From Marsupella aquatica (lineage: Eukaryota > Marchantiophyta), in the NCBI GenBank assembly GCA_973895155.1, contig OZ316893.1, forward strand, positions 2,728,001 through 2,792,000: 64,000 nt of DNA, read 5' to 3'. The position numbers and the translations under genes were made by a program. The notes under the pieces are model-generated. The model did not search any database. It was not told where the DNA came from and was given only the letters and a program-made list of their open reading frames with translations. Below, piece after piece: positions 32,545 through 43,097 of the stretch (positions are counted from its first letter, which is position 1; every line of letters begins with the position of its first letter).

Positions 32545-32815
32545 TTAGCATCTTTAACTTGCAATGATATCTTTTTCTCACCTCATATTTTTTTTTACTC
32601 ACATTGATATCTTTATCTCACCACAACATTTTTTGTCACTCTCGACAGTCATCTTTTTTCTCCTTGAAATCTTTTTCTTTCCTCAAGGATTTTTCCTCCT
32701 GGCTTGATATCTTTTCCTCACCTTGACATCTTATCTCAACACAAAATCTGTCCCTCCCACTCAACATCTTTTCTCTCCCCAACACATCTTTCCCCTTATC
32801 TTTACATCTTTTTCT
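32545..32815. repeat. Degenerate minisatellite (ACATCTTT-CTCACC type)
   Basis: Irregular copies of an about 17-20-base motif such as GATATCTTTTTCTCACC and GACATCTT-TCTCAAC are repeated about 12 times. A second patch of the same motif is at 34,395-34,515 on the same strand. Confidence 0.7.
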
Positions 32816-33713
32816 CACCGTTAACAAGGAGCCAAAAAGGATGGGTAATAAGCCCAAACTAAAAGAACTTTTGCTCAAAAAGCTCAAAATTGCCCAAAAA
32901 TGAACCTAAAAAACTATCCGTTTCTTTGCAAAATCTTCATGGATGAAAAAATGCCCAAAATATGTTATCATTTTTGAGCCATTAAAAACATAAAATGGAC
33001 CATAATAAATTTTTAATCTCCGGATGATCTTCAATCTTTACAATTTACACTTGCACGTGTTCAAGAGATCATTTGTCTAGATTATCCTTAAAATACCATC
33101 TTAAAATTGATTGAAATCAGAAAATATCTAAAACACTTCAAATATATACTAGAAATTTTTAAATGAGTCTTGTAATGAATTGTTTGTTTTTAACCCATCT
33201 CACACAAACCAATTATAAAATTATTAATTTCAAAGTGTGACCCTTTAGAAATGATTCATGAATTCACGAGTTAATCATTTAAATATTTTTGAATCTCAAC
33301 AAATTTAAGTAGCAATAGTTACTCCAACTCTCTCATTCCCAAATCTCTAATGTTCACATAAGTTTAGTGGATTGGAATACTTATTTGCATTCACTTAGAA
33401 AGAAACTTCAATTTTAAGAAATTTTTAGTTTTTAATTCAAACCTTGCATAGTAAAATATCAAAATTTTCCTAGCATTTATAATACTCTTTGTTTTTATTG
33501 GAGTTGATATTTTCTTGTACTTTATTCCAAAGTAATCATTCGTTACTCTCTTTGTCTTTATTTGAGTTTGTGTTCCTTGTCAAATTCTTCATTCATAACT
33601 CTTTTAGTCTTAATAAATTGAATCATTTTTTGTTCCTTTGTTGTCATTTTTTTGGTCTGGAGTAGTCTTTCTTCTAATTATTTTCTTTATGTTTGTATGC
33701 ACTTTTTTCTTTC
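32816..33713. other. AT-rich intergenic DNA, nothing recognised
   Basis: There is no supported feature. Confidence 0.45.
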
Positions 33714-33820
33714 TTTTCAAGATTCCTAAAGTTGATGCCAGATTCTCTTCATGAATTCATGAAAAAGAATCTTAGATCAAGATTAAGGAATCTTGAAAAC
33801 AGGGTTCATGAATTCATGAA
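33714..33820. other. Nested palindromes
   Basis: The 14-bp inverted pair TTTTCAAGATTCCT (33,714) / AGGAATCTTGAAAA (33,786) encloses GATTCT...AGAATC, which in turn encloses the 16-bp palindrome TTCATGAATTCATGAA (33,748-33,763). The same 16-bp palindrome recurs just outside (33,805-33,820). Confidence 0.85.
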
Positions 33821-34394
33821 GCTTTTGGATGCACAAGCTTCATGAATACACTAAGCTTAGGGTTTTAAAAGGCAAAGGGAAAAGTTGGGCAGCAACAATT
33901 CATGATGGACAATGAGTGAGCTCAGGAGTGAGCTATGATAGGCACATTGCAATGGATGAGTTGCGACCAGGTGCGATGCAAAAATGACAACATGTAACCC
34001 ATAAAGGATAGAGGACAATGGGCAATTAGCGATTAAACATAGGTTGGCAATTGAGGGTTGATTTGTGATGGGTGAAGGCTTTTGATCTCTGATGTTGTTA
34101 GTGACTTTATTCATAAAGAGGATATTTTCTTGTAACATTTAATTTGTTGGTGATCTTTGAGCCCAAACTCTAATGTTGAGACTTATATCGAGGAGTTAAA
34201 TTTGGAAAATAATATTAATTATGGAAAAACTTGTGACTAAAGCATTGTGTTAATTATGGTGTGAAATCCAAGGTGAGGAAAATTTAAATATATGATAATT
34301 TTTTGTGTTGTTTTTTTATGACATTTTGGAAAATCAGAAAATTTTGAAAAAGAGAATTAAGGCCTTGGACCCATCCTTTAAGGTTTCTTGTTCG
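33821..34394. other. Intergenic DNA, nothing recognised
   Basis: There is no supported feature. A 93-codon - strand frame lacks any recognisable motif. Confidence 0.4.
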
Positions 34395-34515
34395 TTACAT
34401 CTTTTCTCATCTCAACATCTTTGCCTCTCCTCAACATCTTGCCCAAGATCTTGCCCTCACCTCGACATCTTTGTCACTCCTTGACATCTTTCCTTCACCT
34501 CAGCATCTTTCATGC
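34395..34515. repeat. Degenerate minisatellite, second patch
   Basis: About seven copies of a motif like CCTCGACATCTTTG-CTC, as at 32,545-32,815. Confidence 0.7.
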
Positions 34516-34942
34516 AAAGCACAGGCATGGGGCTAGGCTTACTTATAAAGCTCAAAGGGGGAGCTAGAGCTAGGATCTCGGCTTCTAGAAGCCTCTAGCT
34601 GGACTGTGACTCAGGGCCCCACCAAAGTTTATGTGCATAGACATGATCTAGTATATTATATATGACATGAATGAGAGTATATGTGCATGTAAAGAAATGT
34701 GCAAAGACATGATGATATGTTATGTATCACATGAATGATTATATTTCTATCATTTTATTAATATGTTAAGAATTAGAATAATGAATATTTTTTGTTACAT
34801 TTTATTGTCTTCTTCTCTACACAAGTTCAAAGAAAGGGTAGTTGGGGCGAATTGATTTAATCAATACTTGCAATTACGCAAAGTTTCCTTCTCTAATCCA
34901 CACTCTCATTAATTTGAAATGTGAATACTTTTTGTGAAGGGG

Positions 34943-35075
34943 ATGAGGGTATCACTTTTGTGAAAATAACCACAAAACATAAGGTCATTTTATTGATTCT
35001 AACGGAAAAATTATAAATTTTATTTAAGAATATTAGAGTATAGTATATCCAATTTGTTGACATTTATAAAGAAAA
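34943..35075 (+). mobile_element. MITE family A, badly decayed
   Basis: GGTATCACTTTTGTGAAAAT, GGTCATTTTATTGATTCTAA, TAAGAATATTAGAGT and TCCAATTTGTTGACATTTAT follow the family A order with many differences. The inverted ends are lost. Confidence 0.4.
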
Positions 35076-35776
35076 TAATATTTTATAAACCATTTTTGTG
35101 GTAAAATGACTTAATTGTTTTTTAAGTGTTAAGATGTACTCGACATAAAAATGTTTTGTGATACTCTTTGCTCCTAAATCAAGTGATACTTTGGCAAGAT
35201 TTGGGATGTTGTTGAAATGCCTCTGCCCTAGGGCATCTTAAATGGCTAGGAGTATGTCCATACTAAGTACGGATTGTTGTCTAAACCTACACAAGTTTGA
35301 TCTCTCCATTCAAGAGATTTTGGCTCTTTTCTATGTCCTTGTTCTTTGCTCTCATCTTTGTAGCTTCATTGACATTTCTCTCTTCCTATTTCACAAATGG
35401 GCTTACGTCCATTGAGAGTGTAGCAACTTTGGCCTTTTTGGGATCATGGGCAGTATAGCAACCTCATTCCTTGCCGAGGAGAGACCTTCTTTTCTTAGTT
35501 GAATCTGTCATGTAGGTCAAGGAGGGTGCTACGTTCCCTAACATTCTAGAGTCACTTGGGAGGGGCGCAGTCATCATTACTTGAACTCGTTCAAGTTGCA
35601 AAAGCTTGATTTTAGGGGTTAATTTTGTCCTTGGACCCTGTCCGCCATTAAGCCCACATAGGCAAGCCTATGCACACTTCCACCCCGCTTCCACCATTTC
35701 TAGCGTACTCACCAAGGCACTTGCAACGGACCAAGCTAAAATTCTTTTATGAGGATGAATGGCACAAAGAGTCACT
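35076..35776. other. Intergenic DNA, nothing recognised
   Basis: There is no supported feature. Confidence 0.4.
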
Positions 35777-35813
35777 AGTTTGGCTTCAGGCCAATCTTGC
35801 CTGAAGCCAAACT
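35777..35813. other. Perfect 15-bp hairpin
   Basis: AGTTTGGCTTCAGGC (35,777-35,791) and GCCTGAAGCCAAACT (35,799-35,813) are exact inverted repeats around the 7-base loop CAATCTT. No MITE ends or reading frame are nearby. Confidence 0.92.
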
Positions 35814-36355
35814 TTCTTCATTATTTTGCAAATATCTTCAAAGGAGTTGTCTGCATACATGCATCTTTGTAAGTATGGGGTTAAGTATTTAACCCATTTC
35901 TAGTAGGTATACCTACATCTGGGACACGTGGGAAGCCTTGTGATGCCATATGACTAGGTCCATCTTCTTTCGAGTAGTATAGATGAATAGATGAGACCAT
36001 GGACGGTCATGATGCTCTGAAGGAAGCCATTGGTCAGGTTCTCTCCCAGGACTTTGGTACACATGTGGTGGAAGGTGGTAGTCAATTTTCCTGGTCCTCC
36101 ACTATAGTGATACTGGGCAGACTTTGGCAGATTTTGCTTATTATTGTTGCCCTTATTTGTCTTTGTATAGTTTCACCATGAACTAGCTTGTGCAAGAAAG
36201 AAATAGTTGTTAGAATTGGCTTTTAGCTACATTGCCATTACAGATGTTCCAATTTACAATATTGTCACGTTTTATTGTATTTACCAATATGCCACTATTT
36301 TTGTATTTGACTACCATGGTTATTTTACATGGTGAATCCATATACAAAACCATGA
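35814..36355. other. Intergenic DNA, nothing recognised
   Basis: A 60-codon frame near 36.0 kb ends in a hydrophobic stretch, but nothing supports a gene. Confidence 0.4.
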
Positions 36356-36363
36356 CATACTTG

Positions 36364-36669
36364 CTCGGGGGTTTTACTTCCACAAAAATGACACATCACG
36401 TGCGACAAAGTATAGGGTCATTCGAGGGGTCATTTTATTGGTTTGAAGGGGAGACTTAAGAATTATCTGAGAAGAACAATATGGTCTTTTAAATCCAATT
36501 TTGAGACTTATAAGAACATTCTTGTCCTCAGAACCAGATGTTTTGAATATTCCAAGAATATTCTAGCTTTATAGGGGTTGAAAAATAATTTTTTCTTACA
36601 ATTTAGAGGGTCCGAGGCCTAAAAATGTCACAGGTGATGGGGAGGCATCCATATAGTGAAACCCCCAAG
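36364..36669 (+). mobile_element. MITE family A, complete copy
   Basis: The element is 306 bp with ends CTCGGGGGTTTTACTTCC and ATAGTGAAACCCCCAAG. Target duplications CATACTTG (36,356-36,363) and CATACTTT (36,670-36,677) match at 7 of 8 bases. It holds GGTCTTTTAAATCCAATTTT, the sequence class into which Copia-1 jumped in another copy. Confidence 0.9.
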
Positions 36670-36941
36670 CATACTTTAAATACAGAAAAATAGTGGCAGT
36701 GTTATCAATTGAAATATCTTTAGTGCAAAGTAATCAAAAGTTGTCATTAAAATTTTGTACCTAACTGGCAAAACATTTCAGAGTGCTTGTGAAACATCTG
36801 AATCATTTTGTGATGCAAATTTATATGTAAGCATTACTTTTTAAAATTAAAATTAAAAAGTAACAAAAACAGTAGAGCATGTATTAGGCTGGTTAAAGGC
36901 ATTAAAACATACATAAGTAGGGGTAAACAAACTAAGTTTCT

Positions 36942-37043
36942 GGGCATTACAGCACACAACAATGTTTTGGGCATTATAGCACACAACAATGTTTTGGGCA
37001 TTATAGCACACAACAATGTTTTGGGCATTATAGCACACAACAA
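36942..37043. repeat. 27-bp tandem repeat
   Basis: GGGCATTATAGCACACAAC starts at 36,942, 36,969, 36,996 and 37,023: three full units and one partial, almost identical. Confidence 0.95.
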
Positions 37044-37502
37044 ACATTAAAATTTAAGCTTAGAGCATCTCCAACGGTAGGGTCAAATGCACCCATAACC
37101 TTTAAAACAAGCATATAGGGGTTGGTATATGTTGGAGTGATGGCTTCCCAGGTGTGGCCCCTATCCCTAAATAAATGGCAGCCAGCCTCCATCTTCATAG
37201 CCACTGACATATTTGGTAGAAATGGCAGCCTGGAGAGAGACCTTTATCCTGACTTCCAATCCCATTGACGTCAGAGATTCCAACCACATGTCACAAGATC
37301 CCAGATATTCTGATATTCTCAAGATGTGGAACCTGGGCATGTGACAACACATCATTTTGGAGGAATAGAGGTCAAAGAAGGGGAGGGGGTCAACTTGGGA
37401 ATGGATGCCAGTCAGAGGAATAACTGGTTCTGGCAACGCTGAAGATGGTGCAGCTGACGATAATTGATCTCTCTTTATGGACCTGGGCCTTGTCTCCGTA
37501 TG

Positions 37503-37714
37503 AAGCACGAAAGACAATCTCGAGGACAATCAATGCCCCTAATTGTGCTAATCCGGGCAGGGAACCCTTCGGGCAGTTTTTGCTGCCACGTTGCCCTTTC
37601 AGGACCGGCCCATGTCCTGCACACCAGGCAAGCAGGTCCCGCTTGCCTTGGCGCCCTCCACCCTACAAATGCCCTCCGCCAGCCCTCCGTCCGCCCTTCA
37701 CCCGTCCGTCAACC
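37503..37714 (+). repeat. 212-bp dispersed repeat, + copy
   Basis: This is the inverted partner of 47,123-47,334. The aligned copies have equal length and about seven differences. It is GC-rich, beginning AAGCACGAAAGACAATCTCG. No transposon ends were recognised. Confidence 0.9.
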
Positions 37715-39005
37715 GCAGGGAAAGTTTTATGACCAACTCCATGCCAAAATGCCAAATGATGAACCCCAAAGTTAAGAGGAATGTGTCTCCCCTTGAATCT
37801 CACATTTGTGAGCGTTGGACTATTTGGTGGGTACGCTGTCACAAGCTCTTGAAGAGCTTTTAATCCTTGGAAGGTAGGGTCATTCTTGAAAGGTCTTTGT
37901 AGGGCATTTTTCAGAAAGTAGAACAATGGCTTCTCATTAGAATCCTTAATGATAATATCTTCACCATGCCACATTGGTAGATCAACAATGGAAAAGAATT
38001 GATGCTTTTGTTGAATCAAGTCTTCAACAGTGGTGTCGATTTTGTTTACCTGAAATTTTCCCAATAAAAACCTGAAAATCTTCCAAAACCTTGGATTCTG
38101 CTCCCATTCATAAGTTGCAGATGTTTTAGGTCGTCTAGAACCTAATCCTTCACTTTTCTCAAAGTCTTCATCTCGCTTCCTCTTTCCAGGTTGCCCTGAA
38201 AAATAATCCACATTCTTTCGATCTTCTTTTACTTCTTTCTGTTTTGGTTTCATTTTTTTTAAATACTTGGTCCTGGTTGAGATGTACAGTTATACTCCCC
38301 TCAACTAGAATGTTAACGCAGTTACGTACACAGGTGACCAAGTATTTTAAAAAAACTGCAAAGAGAGAATTGAAGTAAACAAAGATTTTGATTGTCCTTA
38401 TGCAGATTGGACCACGGTAATCTATTTAGAACTCTGCAAAGATAAGTGAAAAAGAAAGGCTTTGTCAAAGAACAGATCACATAGCACATAGACCAAAATC
38501 TATTGACAATTTTGCAAATCTATGTAGATTTTTGCACAGGCAACTGAAAAGGAAAGTTTTTGTAAAAGAACAGATCACAGAGTCACTCCAACCAAAAGAT
38601 TGTTTGCCGTCAGCCTTTGCATAAGAAATGTGCATTAAACTCAGTAGAGTAAACTGAAAAGCAAATTTTTGTAAAAAAACAGATCAACGAGTCACGGCCA
38701 CCAAAAACTTTGTCCAAATTGCATATAAAATTGCATTAAACTCTGTAAAGTGCCAGATTGTGTACAATGTTGGACTTTGTATGAAAGAATGAATGAAAAT
38801 TAGAGAAAAAAATGAATGAAAGACAAGAAACTAACAAACTTTCTTGGGAACCGATAGTCCACTTAGAGCACAAAAGAAAACTTCTTGGAATAAGCAATAT
38901 AAGTACCTTGTGAAATGGATTCTGAATTGTTTCCTTCACGCTTTCACTTGCTGGCTGTTTGGAATCTAGCTTCTCAATAGCCATAGCTATAGATGTCGAC
39001 CCCAC
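37663..39005 (-). CDS. Possible two-exon gene of unknown function
   Basis: On the - strand, a 33-codon ATG frame (39,005-38,907; MGSTSIAMAIEKLDSKQ) ends at a good donor CACAAG/GTACTT. A 196-codon frame follows lower down (38,253 to a stop at 37,663). An acceptor at 38,266 (ACCAAG/TATTTA) would join them in phase. The second part is Lys/Glu-rich with a likely nuclear-localisation cluster (GKRKRDED), then EWEQNPRFWKIFRFLLGK and LFYFLKNALQRPF. Its last third runs into the 212-bp dispersed repeat, so the C-terminus may be a chimera or an artefact. The polypyrimidine tract is weak. I recognise no family. Confidence 0.3.
38446..38690. repeat. Diverged about 105-bp tandem repeat, three copies
   Basis: GAAAAG-AAA-TTTTGTAAAAGAACAGATCA recurs near 38,446, 38,545 and 38,655, each followed by a GAGTCAC...CCAAAA-type block. 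Confidence 0.7.
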
Positions 39006-39912
39006 TGTATTCCAAGCAATATCCTTGTTGCTTTAATTTGATTCTCTTCCAGATCTATTATGTCGGTAGTCCTCTCCAATCTGCTAAGTCCTTATGAATC
39101 TGGTTAGTCCTCTCTGACTTTGCTGAACCTTATGGATGCTAAAAATTTCCAATCCCCGTAGCCATAGTGTCTCACATGGCCCCACTCTAGTCCAAATCAT
39201 CTAGATGTTGGTGCCTCTTCCAATCCCCTTAGCCTTTCGACATCGGCTCAATCCAGTCCAATCTACTCAGCCCTTATGAATCTGCTAATTTTCTTGCTAA
39301 TTTTCTTGCTCAGCTATCGGGTGGATATGCTCAACACTATTCTTTGTCCCCTTCCACACCTAAAAAGCCTCAACTAGCTCCTGCTGTCCCCAACAAAATC
39401 AGACTGGAAAACCAAGCACAGCCCTTCACTCCTAATTCTTTTGGGCCCCTTCCTATCCAACATGAAAAGGAGCAACCCTAAACTCCTTTCCCCATTACGG
39501 GGTGGATGAGTGGAGTCCTGAGAATTTTCTCTTCAATAGGTTTAAGCTTTGAAGTAAATTAGCTGGGAAGATAAGGTTGGGATTGAATTTTTCTGACCTC
39601 CCCTTAACATATCTTATAGAATAGAATCCCATTATCATTTATCAATATGATATTTTTAAGTGACTCTCATTAAACTTGAATTGTGTCTTATTAAGGGCTA
39701 CTCTTTTGTAATTCAAGTGAATTTGAATTCTATTATACCGTTGAGTTTTTCTGATTAATTAAGTAGGTACTCATTTTATTCCCGTATAAATTTCTCCCTA
39801 TCCAAATTCTTTTTTGGCTATTTATGAGGCCCACACTCAATTGAGCCCACGAATGCATCCCCATATCTTAACCACTATCCTATGAAAAAAAATCATTGTA
39901 GCACTTAAATCC
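39006..39912. other. Intergenic DNA, nothing recognised
   Basis: There is no supported feature. Confidence 0.4.
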
Positions 39913-39973
39913 TTTGTATATCCATATTTGTCTGCCATTTGAGAGCAATTTTGAAACTATATCAGGCCTATAT
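39913..39973. repeat. About 60-bp direct repeat left of Copia-2
   Basis: TTTGTATATCCATATTTG...CAGGCCTATAT is repeated at 46,928-46,990 on the other side of Copia-2 with several differences. The left copy ends exactly at the Copia-2 target duplication. Confidence 0.8.
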
Positions 39974-40316
39974 TGTTAGGTATTTACTCAAGGTCTAGGG
40001 TTACGACATGTAACCATAGTTAGACTAACCGTAGTCAGAGACGTGGTTAGGTTAACTAGGATGCACACTATATGCCAAGCGGTGTTTGCTTGGATAAGTG
40101 GAACTTAGGTTCATTGTTATGGAGTCACTTGAGAGATGAGGAGAGCTTACACTGTGGAGACTTGGTATAGCCGACGGGCTTAGAGTTCAGTAAAGCTCTA
40201 TTGTGTGTTCCCGTGGACGTAGCCTCGAGGAGGTGAACCACGTATCTCTTGTGTCGACTACTTGCGCGTTGGATGTGTCATGTGCTTACCGTTACGAGTA
40301 TCGTCTATGCTCAACA
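39974..40316 (+). repeat. Copia-2 5' LTR
   Basis: 343 bp, from TGTTAGG to CTCAACA. It shares its 3' half with the Copia-1 LTR but has a different, shorter U3 without the 18-bp repeats. Confidence 0.97.
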
Positions 40317-40318
40317 AT

Positions 40319-40330
40319 TGGTATCAGAGC
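40319..40330 (+). promoter_or_regulatory. Primer binding site (tRNA-iMet)
   Basis: TGGTATCAGAGC lies two bases after the LTR, as in Copia-1. Confidence 0.95.
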
Positions 40331-42068
40331 ATGCCTGGGAGGTGACATTGTTCGTGACAGGATTTTGTGACTGTTTTTTCCAGCGTTGAGTATCGGTGGA
40401 TTTCCCAGAGTTCTGTCGCATGGAACTTGGAGTTTATAGGCTCAACGGATAGATCGGGGCAAGGGTTTTCTAACGGTGCGAAGAAATCGCTGAACGGAGA
40501 TCGTGGGGTGGAGAGATCTAAGTTTTCATCGTTCTGGAATTTGTGAAGAAAGTTGGCAACATTCGTGTTCGATGGTTTTTTGGAGGAGCGACCAGAGTTT
40601 GTTTTCCCGACGGTGTGAGCTCTACGGTGAAGGAGGTGTCACATGCTGCAGCTCTGCTTGTAGATCGGGACGAGCTGATCGTTTTGGTAGATGGTTTGTC
40701 GCCGAGTGTGTAACAAGTGCATCGCAATGAGCAAAAGAAGCATTCTGATTTTCTGACCGGCTATGGAGTCCTCTTTTGCCTGAGCGGGGTTTCTTGTCAT
40801 TGCACTCGACTCGGAGGGAGAGACGTGAAGTGCTTGGGCTGAACGGATAGATCACGAAGAGGTGATCATTTTGAGTCCAAGATTGACGATTTTGCCCACG
40901 GGAGGAAGAAGTTCTGAGTTTTTGCCACTGATTGACCAGCAAACGGTGCGGGTGCGCAAATCTTTCCAACCCACCGACATTGGTTTCTGATTCCTCACCA
41001 TAATCCGAACGTTACAAGGTGCAAGCTCTTCTCGTTTGATTTCCACAAGGTTTTTTGGATTTCTTACGGGCTAATTTTTTATTCAAAAAATACTCCATTT
41101 ACGACTCTCTCTCTCTCTAGAGACCTCCATTCCACATTGGAGAGAATTTTTTGATTTTTTTTCGGACCCTTACCTGTGGTGTGTCTGAATTCGACTTCTT
41201 TGGGGTTAAATCCTTTGTATTGTTGAGGGGCTATAAGGGGCATTTATTGGCACTTTGTGTTTATACACACAAAGTGCGGGTGTGTATACACACCTTACCT
41301 CGCCCCTCCCTGCCGTCGACACGTTCCCCCCCGTTCACCCTCCCCGCGTACACCACTCCCCGACCACGGCCACGCAGCGCCGGCCGTCTGCCCCGCGCCC
41401 TCCCCAACCCCGTTGGACCCTCCCCGCGTACACCACTCCCCGCTGCACCCTCGCCGGCCCGCCCTTGCCTCTTGATCCTTCCTTGCCAGTATGCGGCAGC
41501 ATACTGCCGCCGCCCGATACCCCCGCGCATACCCTGGCCTTATACGCCTGATTTAAAAAGGGGTCCCCAACCCCCTTTAGACCCTTATTTTTTTAAATTT
41601 CTTTTTTCTCCCTTCTGATTGGCTGCCACATCCCGGGACCTGTCGCCCTCCACTTTAACCGCTTGGACAGGGGGAACGGCCCCCTGTAAGCCCTGCTGCT
41701 CTGTGTGGGAATATTCCTAAAAAACAAAGAGTGTGTTTTCGGCCGTCCGTCAAAGATTCCGTCCGTCGAAAGGTAACTTTTTTCGTTCGTCTTTGGCAAG
41801 TTGCTAGCCATCGGAGTTGGCAACGCGGTGCACAAATTGAATTGCATTTCCGACGTCGGGTACTAGTTCACTTTTTGGTTATTCCCCAAGGTGGTCAAAA
41901 CGGGGGAGAATTCCAAGTTTTACCCACCCCGACCAAAAAGTGAATAACTTTTACATCGGAGTTCGTTTTTGATTCTGGTTTTCAGCATTGGAGAGCTAGG
42001 CTTTTGGGCTATAAGTTTTGAGTTTTTTAAAGAAGTTGAAAAAACGTCATTTTTTCTTGCATTCTCAC
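40331..42068 (+). other. Copia-2 leader with GC-rich insert
   Basis: The leader is 1.7 kb, about 600 bases longer than in Copia-1. The extra sequence (about 41,225-41,590) starts with an 11-bp hairpin (GCACTTTGTGT/ACACAAAGTGC, 41,250-41,277) and the 16-bp palindrome GGTGTGTATACACACC (41,279-41,294). It continues as C-rich DNA containing a repeated CCCTCCCCGCGTACACCACT. A 155-codon Pro-rich frame here is a composition artefact. Confidence 0.8.
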
Positions 42069-43097
42069 ATGAGTGATTCGGAGGAGATTTTTGAAGAAGT
42101 GGATCTTGAAGCACGAGGATCACCACGACGGTTTGAGGAGGAGAGAGAGAAGCAGGAGGAAGCGCACGTGACACCGGTACAATCACCGGTGCAGCGAGTA
42201 GAAGGGATTGTGAAGGAAAAACAGATGGCATCCAGGTTCGGAGGTGTCAAGTTTGAGGTGGAAAAGTATGATGGGCGTACGGACTACTTGCTCTGGGAGA
42301 AGCAAGTGAAAGGAGTTCTTCGCGCTATGGGCCTAGATCATCTTCTCTCTACACGAGAGATGTACAATGATAAGGAGGAGATTCCACTAAAGAGGTGGAG
42401 GCAAGAACAAGTAATTGCAGTGAATGCGGTGATGCTTTATCTGAAGCCGCATATCATCAAGAAGTTGGATGACTACGCGGATTGTGCATCTCTATTCAAA
42501 GCCCTAAGGGAGAAGTACTATCGGGAGGATGCATCAGATCGATTATACAAGAAGTCTCTCTTAATGAGCCTTCGGCTCAAAGAGGGGAACAAGCTCCAGG
42601 ATCACTTGGATGAATTTGACAGCCTAGCTGTTGATTTATCTAATCTCGGTAAGGGCGTTGAAGAAGAGGACAAGACCTTGCTTCTTCTCAGCTCTTTACC
42701 CCCATCTTATCAGGGTTTGAAGCAGGTTCTCTTGTATAGAGACTTGAAGTCTATTTCATACGATGAGGTGGTAAACTCTTTGCTGTCAGATGATGCACAG
42801 AAGAAGTTGGGTCAAGCCCAAACAGCATCGTCATCTGGTGCTGCCTTGAATGTGAATCGTGGGAGGTCACAACGGCGTCCCGAGCAGCGCACGAATGGCA
42901 AGGGATGAAGTAAATCTAGGACAAGATTTGCTTCAAGGGGGAAGTCCCAAGAGAGAAAGCCAGTAGTCTGCTGGAAGTGTCACAAGGTTGGTCACGTTAA
43001 GAGGGATTGTAAGGGTAAGGCAGCTGAATCTTCATCAGCCAATGTGGCTAGTGCTGATGGAGAAGTTGATTTACTCAATGATGAGTATGTTTTATGA
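42069..43097 (+). pseudogene. gag: Copia-2 Gag, one internal stop
   Basis: The start MSDSEEIFEEVDLEARGS matches Copia-1 Gag. From about residue 50 the protein instead follows Copia-3 (FGGVKFEVEKYDGRTDYLLW, then LLSTRE, VIAVNAVMLYLKPHIIKK and YYREDASDRLYKKSLL). A TGA at 42,906 cuts the frame before the zinc knuckle, which is intact downstream in the same frame (CWKCHKVGHVKRDC). The frame then reaches the shared TGA at 43,095-43,097. An in-frame ATG at 42,018 also exists, but the MSDSEE start is favoured because Copia-1 shares it. Confidence 0.88.

Noticed and set aside
37066-37140. DNA-transposon end of the GAGCATCTCCAACGG type
   Set aside because: The motif resembles ends of some plant MITEs, but only a weak inverted counterpart (TTGGAGTGATGG) follows and no target duplication was found.
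41151-41618. 155-codon Pro-rich frame in the Copia-2 leader
   Set aside because: It results from C-rich leader DNA, is absent from Copia-1 and is not conserved in the GC-rich block of Copia-3.
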